Virus record (IMG/VR): IMGVR_UViG_3300031629_000020
Location: 1-37,923 of that record
Source of the DNA: a virus
DNA: 37,923 bases
Direction: 5' to 3' (one strand)
Positions within the stretch are counted from its first letter, which is position 1. Each line of letters starts with the position of its first letter. Below, piece after piece: positions 7,137 to 14,853 of the stretch. The position numbers and the translations under genes were made by a program. The notes beneath the pieces are model-generated. The model was not told where the DNA came from, did no database searches, and saw only the letters and a list, made by a program, of their open reading frames with translations.

Positions 7137-8504
7137 ATGGACGAGTATTTGAAATTACTAGAATCAAAAAGGCATTTAATAGGAGATTTTGGCTTTGAGC
7201 CAAATTATATTCCTGATATGGCTTTTGATTTTCAAAGGCATATTATTGAGAAAGCGGTGCGTAAGGGTCGTATGGCAATATTTGCCGATACCGGATTAGG
7301 TAAAACTTTAATCCAATTATCAATAGCCAAGAATATAGTAAATAAAACCAATAAAAATGTTTTAATATTAACACCTTTAGCGGTTGCATTTCAGTTCTTA
7401 CTAGAAGCCGAAAAGATGGGTATTGACGATATTTCATACAGTAAAGACGGTAAGTATAAAACAAAGATTGTTATTTGTAATTACGAAAGACTGCACTACT
7501 TTAACGAAAATGATTTTGTCGGAGTTGTGTTAGATGAGAGTAGTATATTAAAAAACTTTGATGGTAAAATTAAAGGTCAAATTACTGCATTTATCAAAAA
7601 GATACCTTATAGATTTCTAAGTACCGCAACGCCTTCTCCAAACGATTTTATCGAATTAGGTACAAGCTCAGAGGCTTTAGGATATATGGGGTATGTAGAT
7701 ATGTTGGGAAAGTTTTTTAAAAACAATCAAGGGTCTGTAGATTCAAGCAATAGAAATATAGGAGAAAAATATTATCTAAAAGCCCATGCAGAAAAGAACT
7801 TTTTTGAGTGGGTTAATCAATGGTCAATGTTAGTTAAGATGCCTGCCGATATTGGATTTTCAAACGATGGGTATAATCTACCAAAGCTAATGGTAAACAA
7901 GCACGTTGTGGAAAACACATCTCTAATGAATATTGACGGTCAGTATCAAATGTTCACACCAATAGCAAGAACACACCAAGAAATACTACACGAGCAAAAG
8001 CAAACCATAAAAGACAGATGCGATAAGGCTATTGAATTAGCAGCAGGCAAGACGTCTGTATATTGGGTTAATCGCAACGAAGAAAGTGCATATATAAATA
8101 AGTTAGATTCCGAAGCGGTTGAGATTCTTGGAGGCATGACAATAGAAAAGAAAGAGGATATACTATTGAATTTTGCAGCAGGTAATATTAAAAGAATTAT
8201 AACGAAGGCAAAGATGACTTCTTTTGGCCTTAATTGGCAGCACTGTAATCATTCTGTATTCTTTCCAACATGGAGTTATGAACAATACTACCAATCCATT
8301 CGTAGGTTTTGGAGATTTGGGCAAAAGAATGACGTTACTATTGATATGGTTTATTCAGACGGCCAAACTAGGGTAATTGAAGCATTAGAGCAAAAAACCA
8401 AAAAAGCAATAGATTTGTATCAGAATTTAACGAATGCAGTAAATGGATCATTTGAGAATAAAGTAAAAGAATTTGATAAAGAAATAATTAAACCTAAATT
8501 TTAA
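7137..8504 (+). CDS. SNF2-like DEAD/H superfamily 2 helicase/ATPase
   Basis: 455 residues. Motif I is DTGLGKT (51-57), motif II is the variant LDESS (132-136) in place of DEAH, and motif III is STATPSPND (162-170). The C-terminal RecA-like lobe ends in YYQSIRRFWRFGQKNDV, a motif VI-like arginine-finger segment of the SNF2 group. It is probably a DNA translocase or remodeller rather than a processive helicase. The gene is followed after 4 nt by an N4/N6 DNA methyltransferase, a pairing seen in other phages. The two would form one dyad-controlled operon. Its precise role is unknown; it may help replication or move along DNA for modification. Confidence 0.88.
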   Translation: MDEYLKLLESKRHLIGDFGFEPNYIPDMAFDFQRHIIEKAVRKGRMAIFADTGLGKTLIQLSIAKNIVNKTNKNVLILTPLAVAFQFLLEAEKMGIDDISYSKDGKYKTKIVICNYERLHYFNENDFVGVVLDESSILKNFDGKIKGQITAFIKKIPYRFLSTATPSPNDFIELGTSSEALGYMGYVDMLGKFFKNNQGSVDSSNRNIGEKYYLKAHAEKNFFEWVNQWSMLVKMPADIGFSNDGYNLPKLMVNKHVVENTSLMNIDGQYQMFTPIARTHQEILHEQKQTIKDRCDKAIELAAGKTSVYWVNRNEESAYINKLDSEAVEILGGMTIEKKEDILLNFAAGNIKRIITKAKMTSFGLNWQHCNHSVFFPTWSYEQYYQSIRRFWRFGQKNDVTIDMVYSDGQTRVIEALEQKTKKAIDLYQNLTNAVNGSFENKVKEFDKEIIKPKF

Positions 8505-8508
8505 TATT

Positions 8509-9534
8509 ATGAAAAGTAAAGTAAAAGATCAATTAGTAAAAGATAATTATGCTATATATAATTCAGATTGCATGTTAGTTATGCCGACACTAGAAGATGA
8601 AAGCATTGACTTATCTGTGTACTCTCCGCCGTTTGCAGGATTGTATAATTACAGTAGTTCGGAGCATGACTTTAGTAACTGTGAAAGCAAAGAACAATTT
8701 TTAGAGCAATACGAATTTTTGATTGCTGAGATTGCAAGGGTAACAAAAAAAGGTAGGATTACGGCGGTCCACTGTACAGATGTATTTGACAATACTTGCA
8801 GGCTATGGGATTTTCCACACGAGATAATTAGACTACATACTAAATATGGTTTTGAATATCGTAACCGTATTACAATTTGGAAAGAGCCACTAAAAGTAAG
8901 AATGAGAACAATGGTTCAATCTTTAATGCACAAGTTTATAGTAGAGGATTCAACAAAATGTTTTACCGCAATGCCTGACTATGTTCTAATATTTACCAAG
9001 AAAGGCGAAAACGAAGTGCCAGTAACACATGAGAAAGGATTAACTAAATACTTTGGCGAAACTCCAATACTTCCAAATATATTACAGGCTTGGAATAATG
9101 CGAACAAATCACACTTTAATGAGGTTGAATTATGGGAGCATCTAAATACCGAGTTTAGATTACATAAAGACCCAAAGACAAATAAACTATCTCACTACAT
9201 TTGGCAACGATATGCTAGTTCTGTTTGGGATGACATAAGAATTGATAATGTTTTACCATTTAAAGACACGAAGACAGAGGATGACGAAAAGCACGTACAT
9301 CCGCTTCAATTAGATGTTATAGATAGAATAGTAGAGCTATATAGCAATGAGGGCGAAGTGGTGCTAAGTCCGTTTGCTGGTGTAGGTAGTGAGGTCTACT
9401 CGCCCGTATCATTAGGACGAAAGGCAATAGGAATAGAATTAAAAGATAGTTACTATAAGCAGATGGTATTAAATGTTGCCGATGCTGAAAAGAGATATAA
9501 TTCTAAAAATGCAATTCAAACAAAAATGTTCTAA
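8509..9534 (+). CDS. DNA N4-cytosine/N6-adenine methyltransferase, beta class
   Basis: 341 residues. Catalytic motif IV is SPPF (39-42), and the AdoMet-binding motif I FAGVGSE (about 289-295) comes near the C-terminus, followed by GRKAIGIEL. Motif IV before motif I is the beta-class order. SPP(F/Y) favours N4-cytosine, but N6-adenine cannot be excluded. A region between (about 90-260) would recognise the target. It is adjacent to the SNF2-like helicase and is the second methyltransferase of the window, with no restriction endonuclease partner. Likely role: shielding phage DNA from host restriction or marking it for phage enzymes. Confidence 0.92.
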   Translation: MKSKVKDQLVKDNYAIYNSDCMLVMPTLEDESIDLSVYSPPFAGLYNYSSSEHDFSNCESKEQFLEQYEFLIAEIARVTKKGRITAVHCTDVFDNTCRLWDFPHEIIRLHTKYGFEYRNRITIWKEPLKVRMRTMVQSLMHKFIVEDSTKCFTAMPDYVLIFTKKGENEVPVTHEKGLTKYFGETPILPNILQAWNNANKSHFNEVELWEHLNTEFRLHKDPKTNKLSHYIWQRYASSVWDDIRIDNVLPFKDTKTEDDEKHVHPLQLDVIDRIVELYSNEGEVVLSPFAGVGSEVYSPVSLGRKAIGIELKDSYYKQMVLNVADAEKRYNSKNAIQTKMF

Positions 9535-9536
9535 AC

Positions 9537-9580
9537 ATGACAAATATCATATCGAGGATGGGTTTAAATACCTATCTTCG
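9537..9580 (+). promoter_or_regulatory. Dyad-type promoter 3
   Basis: The dyad ATGACAAATATCAT (9537-9550) has its centre 29.5 bp from TATCTTCG (9573-9580), one base from the -7 consensus. There is no -33 TTG. It drives the gene at 9604. Confidence 0.62.
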
Positions 9581-9603
9581 TTGTGATTAAAATAATTAAA
9601 ACT

Positions 9604-9990
9604 ATGAAATATAAAATAAACAACAATCATTTCAACCCACAGCAAGCCGAAGCCTATTGCATTAAATTAGGCTATTCGATTACAGTTGAATACAACGGTG
9701 CATTCGAACAGAGTTCCGATATATGGGAGTCGTGCAAAGAATTTCAAGTGCCATTCTCAAGGAGCGAGGATAACTTGTCAATCATAGCGTCAATCATAAA
9801 CCTACCGTTTGTGGCTGATAATGTAGAGAATATACTAATCAACGGACTACCTGTTTATCTTGCTAATTCCGGTAAGAAATGGGCGTTGATTGATTCGAAC
9901 TATGATGTTATCGGAGGTGATGAGATAATTAAGCATAGGGCGGTACAGTGGGAATTGATTGAGAGTGTTAGAATGGAGGATTTGAAATGA
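9604..9990 (+). CDS. Hypothetical 128-residue protein
   Basis: The frame is open from a GTG at 9583, but ATG 9604 is the better start. It follows the genome's usual leader (ttaaaactATG) and leaves room after the -7 box at 9573-9580. Acidic and mixed alpha/beta, with AEAYCIKLGYSITVEYNG and GKKWALIDSNYDVIGG as apparent core segments. No family recognised. It ends RMEDLK-TGA, and this very end is duplicated downstream (10054-10067) beside the inserted palindromic element. Confidence 0.65.
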   Translation: MKYKINNNHFNPQQAEAYCIKLGYSITVEYNGAFEQSSDIWESCKEFQVPFSRSEDNLSIIASIINLPFVADNVENILINGLPVYLANSGKKWALIDSNYDVIGGDEIIKHRAVQWELIESVRMEDLK

Positions 9991-9994
9991 ATTG

Positions 9995-10053
9995 TTTATA
10001 ACTAGATTGTAAAATTTCGTTTCAATGAATTTTACATACGGTTATAAAAAGTT
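9995..10053. mobile_element. 59-bp doubly palindromic element, copy 2
   Basis: Identical in all 59 bp to 4873-4931. It sits 4 nt after the stop of the gene at 9604. The 14-bp segment GGAGGATTTGAAAT occurs at 9975-9988 and again at 10054-10067, directly abutting the element on the right. On the left the repeat is followed by GAATTG before the element. This resembles a target duplication of about 19-20 bp with a small indel. The element's ATG (10025-10027) opens only a 14-codon frame ending EDLK, probably not a gene. Confidence 0.75.
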
Positions 10054-10078
10054 GGAGGATTTGAAATAATTCCAAAAC

Positions 10079-10121
10079 ATGACAAAAGTCATATAATTTA
10101 AGATTCAATTGATTAAATTTG
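10079..10121 (+). promoter_or_regulatory. Dyad-type promoter 4
   Basis: The perfect dyad ATGACAAAAGTCAT (10079-10092) has its centre 28.5 bp from the -7 box TAAATTTG (10114-10121, full match). There is no -33 TTG. It drives the operon starting at 10143, which includes the DnaA-like gene. Confidence 0.7.
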
Positions 10122-10142
10122 CATAACTAAAATATAGAAATT

Positions 10143-10331
10143 ATGAAACTAAAATTAAAGCATCAACCGACATTCGATTTAATATTCTACATCTTAGCGG
10201 CTTTGCTGTTTATTGGATTCGGGATAAGATTTATTTGCGAATTGAACACAGTTTGTATATCGTTGGGAATTGTATTTATAGTGATTGGGATTTTTTTAGG
10301 AACTAAAAACATACTAGAAGATGAAAAATAA
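10143..10331 (+). CDS. Small membrane protein with two transmembrane segments
   Basis: 62 residues with two hydrophobic helices (about 11-28 and 34-52) and a short turn (CELNT). A basic N-terminus (MKLKLKH) suggests an N-in orientation. No signal cleavage site or lipobox is seen. It overlaps the next gene by 11 nt. Unknown function. Confidence 0.6.
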   Translation: MKLKLKHQPTFDLIFYILAALLFIGFGIRFICELNTVCISLGIVFIVIGIFLGTKNILEDEK

Positions 10332-10701
10332 ACAGATAGTACGCAAGCAGTTGAATGAGTTATTGATTGGCAATATTGGACACTGGATGCAAGAAGATGA
10401 CACTTTGTATAAACATTTAGATGTAGGCGAGAATAAGGACACGATGAAACTGTGCGAAATTAAACAGTTTTTCGGTGCTGAGTATATCTTTAATGACATT
10501 AGAATCGAGTTTAATATTTCAGTTGGACAGGAATACACTTCGCACGATCCAGACAGCGAAGAAAAGCAACCTTGTATATTGGTCGCTAGTGTAGATGAAA
10601 TTTATATTGACGGCGAGTTGTTAGATGATCCGAAGCTGTACAAAGATTTGTCAAGTGAGTTGTGGTCAGTTTGTGAATTAGGTGGAGTGTTTAATGTATG
10701 A
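10321..10701 (+). CDS. Hypothetical 126-residue acidic protein
   Basis: Soluble, acidic protein with segments LNELLIGNIGHWMQEDDTLY, VASVDEIYIDGELLDDPKLY and a C-terminus ELGGVFNV. No domain recognised. It overlaps the membrane protein gene upstream (11 nt) and the next gene downstream (4 nt), so it belongs to the dyad-controlled operon from 10143. Confidence 0.62.
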   Translation: MKNKQIVRKQLNELLIGNIGHWMQEDDTLYKHLDVGENKDTMKLCEIKQFFGAEYIFNDIRIEFNISVGQEYTSHDPDSEEKQPCILVASVDEIYIDGELLDDPKLYKDLSSELWSVCELGGVFNV

Positions 10702-10886
10702 AGGCAAATCTAAAAATTAGAATCATGCCTAAATATGAATACAGGCTAATATTTTCAGAACCAATGCAAATCGAAGCCAAGAATACAACTGAATTCAAAA
10801 GCAAGATTAAAGCAATCAAAGCCGATTATCAGAGTAGGTATAAGAACGAGAGAGTTTACATTGATAGCGAAATAATATTAAATTAA
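10698..10886 (+). CDS. Hypothetical small basic protein
   Basis: 62 residues from ATG 10698, which overlaps the previous stop. A second ATG at 10725, with a typical leader (aattagaatcATG), would give 53 residues starting MPKYEYRLIF. The protein is beta-alpha in pattern (YRLIFSEPMQIEAKNTTEFKSKIKAI, then ERVYIDSEIIL). No family recognised. Co-transcribed with its neighbours. Confidence 0.55.
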   Translation: MKANLKIRIMPKYEYRLIFSEPMQIEAKNTTEFKSKIKAIKADYQSRYKNERVYIDSEIILN

Positions 10887-10892
10887 AACGAT

Positions 10893-11483
10893 ATGAGAAT
10901 TAAAGACATAAAAGATAAGCAAGAGAGAGTCAGAGACTTGGTACTTGGTATGCGAAGACACACACTGGAACAGGTTAATCAACTTGGCGCAAACGGTAGA
11001 AAGCTAAGAGTTCGAGAGTACGTGACAACCAGACAGATGGTGTATAAGTTATGCTTAGATAATAATATTGGCAGACAGAAGTCAATAGGCTTAATATTCG
11101 ATCAAGACCACGCTACTGTATTACATGGACGCAAGACAATTAACAATTTGATTGATGTTGACAATCGGTTTAGAGCTGAGTTCAAAGCGATAGAATCGGC
11201 TGTTGAAAAGGAATTAACAGAGGTGCTGTTTGATTGGGTTGAAGCAAAAGATACGATAATGAATACCATATTGTGTTTATATAAGGGCGTATATATTGGG
11301 CATATCCATTTAAGTATAAGTTCTGGAACATACGATGTTCCGTTTGGCGAGCCACCACTAGGGCTGGTGGGCATGGATACGCATAGTGCTTGCAACTACA
11401 CTTTGCCTAGTGCCAAAACCTACAACGAGGCTAAACAATGGATTGAGGCTCAGTTCTTAGAGTTTAGGGATAAGATTTTGTAA
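10893..11483 (+). CDS. Protein with DnaA domain IV-like DNA-binding motif
   Basis: 196 residues. The stretch 44-100 matches the DnaA C-terminal DNA-binding domain: TTRQMVYKLCLDNN, then GRQKSIGLIF and DQDHATVLHGRK (about 70-81), the equivalent of the DnaA signature (G)RDHxTVxxxxxK. The AAA+ domain of DnaA is absent; the remaining ~95 residues (with YIGHIHLSISSG and NEAKQWIEAQFLEF) are of unknown type. It could bind DnaA-box-like sites in the phage or host origin, either as a replication factor or by titrating the host initiator. It is the last gene of the dyad-controlled operon from 10143, and the next promoter overlaps its end. Confidence 0.75.
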   Translation: MRIKDIKDKQERVRDLVLGMRRHTLEQVNQLGANGRKLRVREYVTTRQMVYKLCLDNNIGRQKSIGLIFDQDHATVLHGRKTINNLIDVDNRFRAEFKAIESAVEKELTEVLFDWVEAKDTIMNTILCLYKGVYIGHIHLSISSGTYDVPFGEPPLGLVGMDTHSACNYTLPSAKTYNEAKQWIEAQFLEFRDKIL

Positions 11484-11507
11484 AGTGGGAAAATTAAAGT
11501 ATATTTG
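11478..11507 (+). promoter_or_regulatory. Strong Bacteroidota-type promoter (TTG-N19-TATATTTG)
   Basis: TTG at 11478-11480, a 19-nt spacer and the perfect -7 box TATATTTG at 11500-11507. No dyad is present. It drives the gene at 11530. Confidence 0.75.
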
Positions 11508-11529
11508 TATAAATTAAAATTAGAAAGTT

Positions 11530-11826
11530 ATGGAAAAAGAAATTAGAGAAAAACTATCATTAGTGGCCAATAATAGCGAAAAGATTAGAGCGTTATATGT
11601 TTTCTCAAATGTAATGTATGAATGTGATTGCACACTTGACGAATGGATAGATGAGTTGGTGGAAGATATGACCAACACAGTAATGGCAAATGAGATTGAG
11701 GACTTGAAAGTTGGAGAAGTATTTAATCTAAATGTATTAACAGAAGATTATATTATTATAGATAATTTAGAGTGGATAGTAATCCATGCTAACGAAAGAG
11801 AAAGAATACTAACTGCGGGCTATTAA
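11530..11826 (+). CDS. Hypothetical 98-residue acidic protein
   Basis: An acidic, soluble protein with a helical N-half (EIREKLSLVANNSEKIRALYVFSN; CTLDEWIDELVEDMTNTVM) and a beta-type C-half (YIIIDNLEWIVIHANERERIL). It has its own strong promoter with no dyad, so it may be expressed without the activator inferred for the dyad genes. No family recognised. Confidence 0.62.
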   Translation: MEKEIREKLSLVANNSEKIRALYVFSNVMYECDCTLDEWIDELVEDMTNTVMANEIEDLKVGEVFNLNVLTEDYIIIDNLEWIVIHANERERILTAGY

Positions 11827-11846
11827 ACAACACTCAAAAATTAAAT

Positions 11847-11877
11847 TTGAATTTGTCGCTTTTATTTCGTATATTAG
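11847..11877 (+). promoter_or_regulatory. Promoter upstream of the terminase operon
   Basis: TTG at 11847-11849, 20 nt, then TATATTAG at 11870-11877 (7 of 8 positions fit TAnnTTTG if the last two are compared loosely). It would drive 11894 and the packaging genes. Confidence 0.5.
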
Positions 11878-11893
11878 CGGCAAATTTTATATT

Positions 11894-12007
11894 ATGGAAA
11901 TACTGTTGATTAAATTAAGGGATAAAATAATAGATATATTAGATTGCTTTATGAATTGCACGTATCTAGGCTACGAACAAGACCCCGACTTTTGGGATAA
12001 AATGTAA
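11894..12007 (+). CDS. Very small ORF (37 codons) before terminase
   Basis: ATG 11894 follows ttttatatt and the frame ends at TAA 12005-12007, 3 nt before the small terminase start. It encodes MEILLIKLRDKIIDILDC, then FMNCTYLGYEQDPDFW. The start context and tight spacing fit a real leader gene or a translational-coupling peptide. No family recognised. Confidence 0.4.
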   Translation: MEILLIKLRDKIIDILDCFMNCTYLGYEQDPDFWDKM

Positions 12008-12010
12008 ATT

Positions 12011-12553
12011 ATGGAAGATAAGACTAAGGATAGAACACCACTTAGGGACAAGCACGAGCAGTTTTGTCGTGAGTATGTGATTGAGTTAAATGCAACTAAA
12101 TCGTATCAAATAGTTTACCCAGATTGCAACTACAATTCAGCTAGGGCAGCATCATCTGAACTATTAACAAATCCTAACATACAATCAAGGGTTAAAGAAT
12201 TGCAAGCAAATCTATCATTAGCGACAGGAGTCACAGCGATAAGGAACATAAACGAACTTGCAAAAATAGCTTATACTAATGTAGTTGACATGGTTGACTC
12301 TCATGGTAATTTAATTGATTACGAGGATTTAACGGAAGGTCAGAAGGGTGCAATTAGTGAGGTTTATGTTGAAACTGTATTGATTCAGGGAGGTGATGAC
12401 GATAGTGATATGACTATCAAGAAGCGCAAAGTTAGGCTACATGATAAGATAAAAGCAATACTATCACTTAATCAGATGTTGGGATTCAATGCGCCTGAGA
12501 AGATAGAAAACACTATGGTAATTAAGCAAGTTACAGGAATCGAAGTTAAATAA
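12011..12553 (+). CDS. terS: Terminase small subunit
   Basis: 180 residues with the Terminase_2-type N-terminus: DKHEQFCREYVIELNATKSYQIVYP, then SARAASSELLTNPNIQSRVKEL. This is the helix-turn-helix region that recognises phage DNA. The middle (RNINELAKIAYTNVVDMV) is the oligomerisation segment. It lies directly before the large subunit and is separated from it by no intergenic bases. It recognises the packaging site and starts head filling. Confidence 0.9.
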   Translation: MEDKTKDRTPLRDKHEQFCREYVIELNATKSYQIVYPDCNYNSARAASSELLTNPNIQSRVKELQANLSLATGVTAIRNINELAKIAYTNVVDMVDSHGNLIDYEDLTEGQKGAISEVYVETVLIQGGDDDSDMTIKKRKVRLHDKIKAILSLNQMLGFNAPEKIENTMVIKQVTGIEVK

Positions 12554-13900
12554 ATGAAACTAATATTTGACAGCAACGGAAACGATAAGCAAAAAGAAGC
12601 CTATAAATTATGGGCTGACAACACTACAACCGACTTCACATATGGAGGCTCAAAAGGTTCTGGTAAATCTTATCTTGGTTGCTCGTTAATCATTGGTGAT
12701 GCTTTAATGTATGACGGCACATTCTATTTTATTGTACGTAAGAAGCTGAACGACCTTAGAAAGTTTACAATACCATCTATACACGAAGTATTTAAAAATT
12801 GGGGTATCACTAAAAACTATTATAAATATAACGGCCAAGACTGTGTATTTGAATTTCATAACGGTAGTAAGATATTTCTATTAGATGCAAAGTATATGCC
12901 CGGTGATGATCCGCTTTATGAAAGGTTTGGATCTATGCAGATAACTAGAGGCTGGATTGAAGAGGGTGGAGAGATTGACCCAAACGCAAAAGCAAACTTA
13001 CAGGCATCAATTGGTAGATGGAAGAATAAGGAGTATAATTTAACTCCCAAGCTTCTAATTACTTGCAACCCGTCAAAAGGATTCCTTTATTCGGATTACT
13101 ATAAGCCACACAAAGAGTGTAGATTGCCAGAGTATCGAAAGTTTATACAAGCATTACCCGAAGATAATAAAATGTTAGCAGATGGTTATCTTGAGAACCT
13201 AGATAGAATATTAACCAAGTCACAGAAACAAAGGTTGCTTCATGGTAATTGGGAGTATGACGATAATTCAGAGCTATTAGTTAATTACGATGCGGTATGT
13301 GATTGTTTTACCAATACACATGTTAAGCAAGGCGATAGGCATATTAGTGCTGACTTGGCTATGAAGGGACGAGATAGGTTTGTTGCGGGCCTATGGTCTG
13401 GGCATAGGGTAAAGATTGCAATTGACAAAGTGTTTTCACCTGCTAATATTATAGAGCAAGATTTAAAGCAATTAAAGATAGATGCCCACGTTGGAAATAC
13501 CCAGATAGTTGCAGATAGTGACGGATTGGGTGCTTATCTTGAATCATACATAAATAACATTAAAGAGTTTCATGGTGGTGCAACGGCAATAGATAGTAAG
13601 ACTTACGCTAATTTAAAGAGTGAATGCGCTTATAAATTAGCTGAGTTGATAAACAATAGGGATATCTACATAGAGTGTTCTAGGGAGCAAGAAAATATCA
13701 TTAAAGACGAACTAATGATGCTGATAGGAAAAGATATTGATCCAAGCATAGATAAGAAAAGACTTATATCTAAAAAAGGTAGTGGCGGCATGACTCAATT
13801 ATTAGGACACTCGCCAGACTATTTAGATATGTTAATTATGGAAATGATATTTATAATTAGTCCAGTCAATAAGCCATCAGCACCAATTATGTCATACTAA
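12554..13900 (+). CDS. terL: Terminase large subunit (ATPase/nuclease)
   Basis: 448 residues. The Walker A-like motif is GGSKGSGKS (31-39). The Walker B region is near GWIEEGGEI (about 139-147). A coupling motif is at LLITCNPSKGF. The C-terminal RNase H-like nuclease carries acidic residues in SADLAMKGRD (about 270), VADSDGLGAYLE (about 321) and HSPDYLDML (419-427). It pumps DNA into the procapsid and makes the packaging cuts. The headful or cos mode cannot be decided from the motifs alone. The following gene starts on the last base of its stop codon. Confidence 0.95.
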   Translation: MKLIFDSNGNDKQKEAYKLWADNTTTDFTYGGSKGSGKSYLGCSLIIGDALMYDGTFYFIVRKKLNDLRKFTIPSIHEVFKNWGITKNYYKYNGQDCVFEFHNGSKIFLLDAKYMPGDDPLYERFGSMQITRGWIEEGGEIDPNAKANLQASIGRWKNKEYNLTPKLLITCNPSKGFLYSDYYKPHKECRLPEYRKFIQALPEDNKMLADGYLENLDRILTKSQKQRLLHGNWEYDDNSELLVNYDAVCDCFTNTHVKQGDRHISADLAMKGRDRFVAGLWSGHRVKIAIDKVFSPANIIEQDLKQLKIDAHVGNTQIVADSDGLGAYLESYINNIKEFHGGATAIDSKTYANLKSECAYKLAELINNRDIYIECSREQENIIKDELMMLIGKDIDPSIDKKRLISKKGSGGMTQLLGHSPDYLDMLIMEMIFIISPVNKPSAPIMSY

Positions 13901-14424
13901 TGAAGATAAAAAGCAACATATCATTTCAAACCCTAGTCAATATTTTACAGATGGATATTGAGATAATCGGCAGCACTTTAGACAGCCAACCGTTAATTCA
14001 ATTCAAAGATACGCCACTGAATATAAATAGTATCACATTTGAAAATTATACAATAGCCATGAAATACGCAAATGAAATAGGAACTGCGGCTCACTTTCTT
14101 TCTGTTGTTACTGGATTAAATGAAGATTGGATATTGAAACAAAAGGCAATTAGAGTATATCCTATTTATATAAATTACATTAAACAAGTTAAGAATATAA
14201 TCGCTTTATTTAACGATGTTAATTCCGAAGTTCCACAGACAGGAAAAGTAGTCAAAACGATGGAGGAGTTCGGAATGTCAAATATAATAGATTATGTCAG
14301 CAATGAAAAGCCAGAGTTACATGATATATTCTGGAACATGACGGTGAGTAAAATTTATATAGAGTATAGACGTAAAACTTACAAGATGTTAAACATAATA
14401 GCGAACCAAACTAAGACGAATTAA
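13900..14424 (+). CDS. Hypothetical structural-operon protein (174 residues)
   Basis: Mostly helical, with QTLVNILQMDIEIIGSTLDSQ at the start and EFGMSNIIDYVSNEKPELHDIFWNMTVSKIYIEYRRKTYK near the end. It begins on the last base of the terminase stop (TAATG), so translation is coupled. Its place between terminase and small tail genes suggests a morphogenesis role, for example a tail-assembly factor, but no family is recognised. Confidence 0.6.
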   Translation: MKIKSNISFQTLVNILQMDIEIIGSTLDSQPLIQFKDTPLNINSITFENYTIAMKYANEIGTAAHFLSVVTGLNEDWILKQKAIRVYPIYINYIKQVKNIIALFNDVNSEVPQTGKVVKTMEEFGMSNIIDYVSNEKPELHDIFWNMTVSKIYIEYRRKTYKMLNIIANQTKTN

Positions 14425-14853
14425 ATGGAAAGAATAATAAACGAAACAATATTAAACGTAATTAGATGTGGCTACGACTGCGATTGTGTGATTGGCGATA
14501 AATGGTTGATAGGTCAAAACTCCGAACAAATGGGTTCTTTGTTTCAGTTCGACCCGTTAACGTGGGGACAGGATGTGGACCGAAGAAAAACAGTATTGAT
14601 TGAGTTCTTTATTGGTTTCCCTTCAGAAGAAGCCGATAAATATTTCAATGTAGATTTATTTGAGCAAATGGAGATAGTGGCTAATAAGTTCATATACTTG
14701 CTTCGCACTTACGAAAATGCAGGCGGTCAGCAATTGATTAGCTTAACCGATAGTAATTGGGAAACATACTTCGATTGGACATATAATGAAATAACAACAT
14801 CAGGCTATCATATTACTTTGAATGTAACTAAAGAATCAACAACACAGTGCTAG
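14425..14853 (+). CDS. Hypothetical tail-module protein (142 residues)
   Basis: Acidic, mixed fold, with CGYDCDCVIGDKWLIGQNSEQMG and FDWTYNEITTSGYHITLNVTKE. The beta-rich C-terminus and the position just before an HK97 gp10-like gene suggest a tail-completion or tail-terminator type protein, which is inference from gene order. It starts directly after the preceding stop and overlaps the next gene by 7 nt. Confidence 0.6.
   Translation: MERIINETILNVIRCGYDCDCVIGDKWLIGQNSEQMGSLFQFDPLTWGQDVDRRKTVLIEFFIGFPSEEADKYFNVDLFEQMEIVANKFIYLLRTYENAGGQQLISLTDSNWETYFDWTYNEITTSGYHITLNVTKESTTQC

Noticed and set aside
9583-9603. GTG start for the gene at 9604
   Set aside because: Too close to the -7 box at 9573-9580 and a poor context; ATG 9604 has the usual A-rich leader.
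10026-10070. 14-codon ORF MNFTYGYKKLEDLK
   Set aside because: Made by the inserted element's ATG running into the duplicated gene end. Too short and outside any operon logic.
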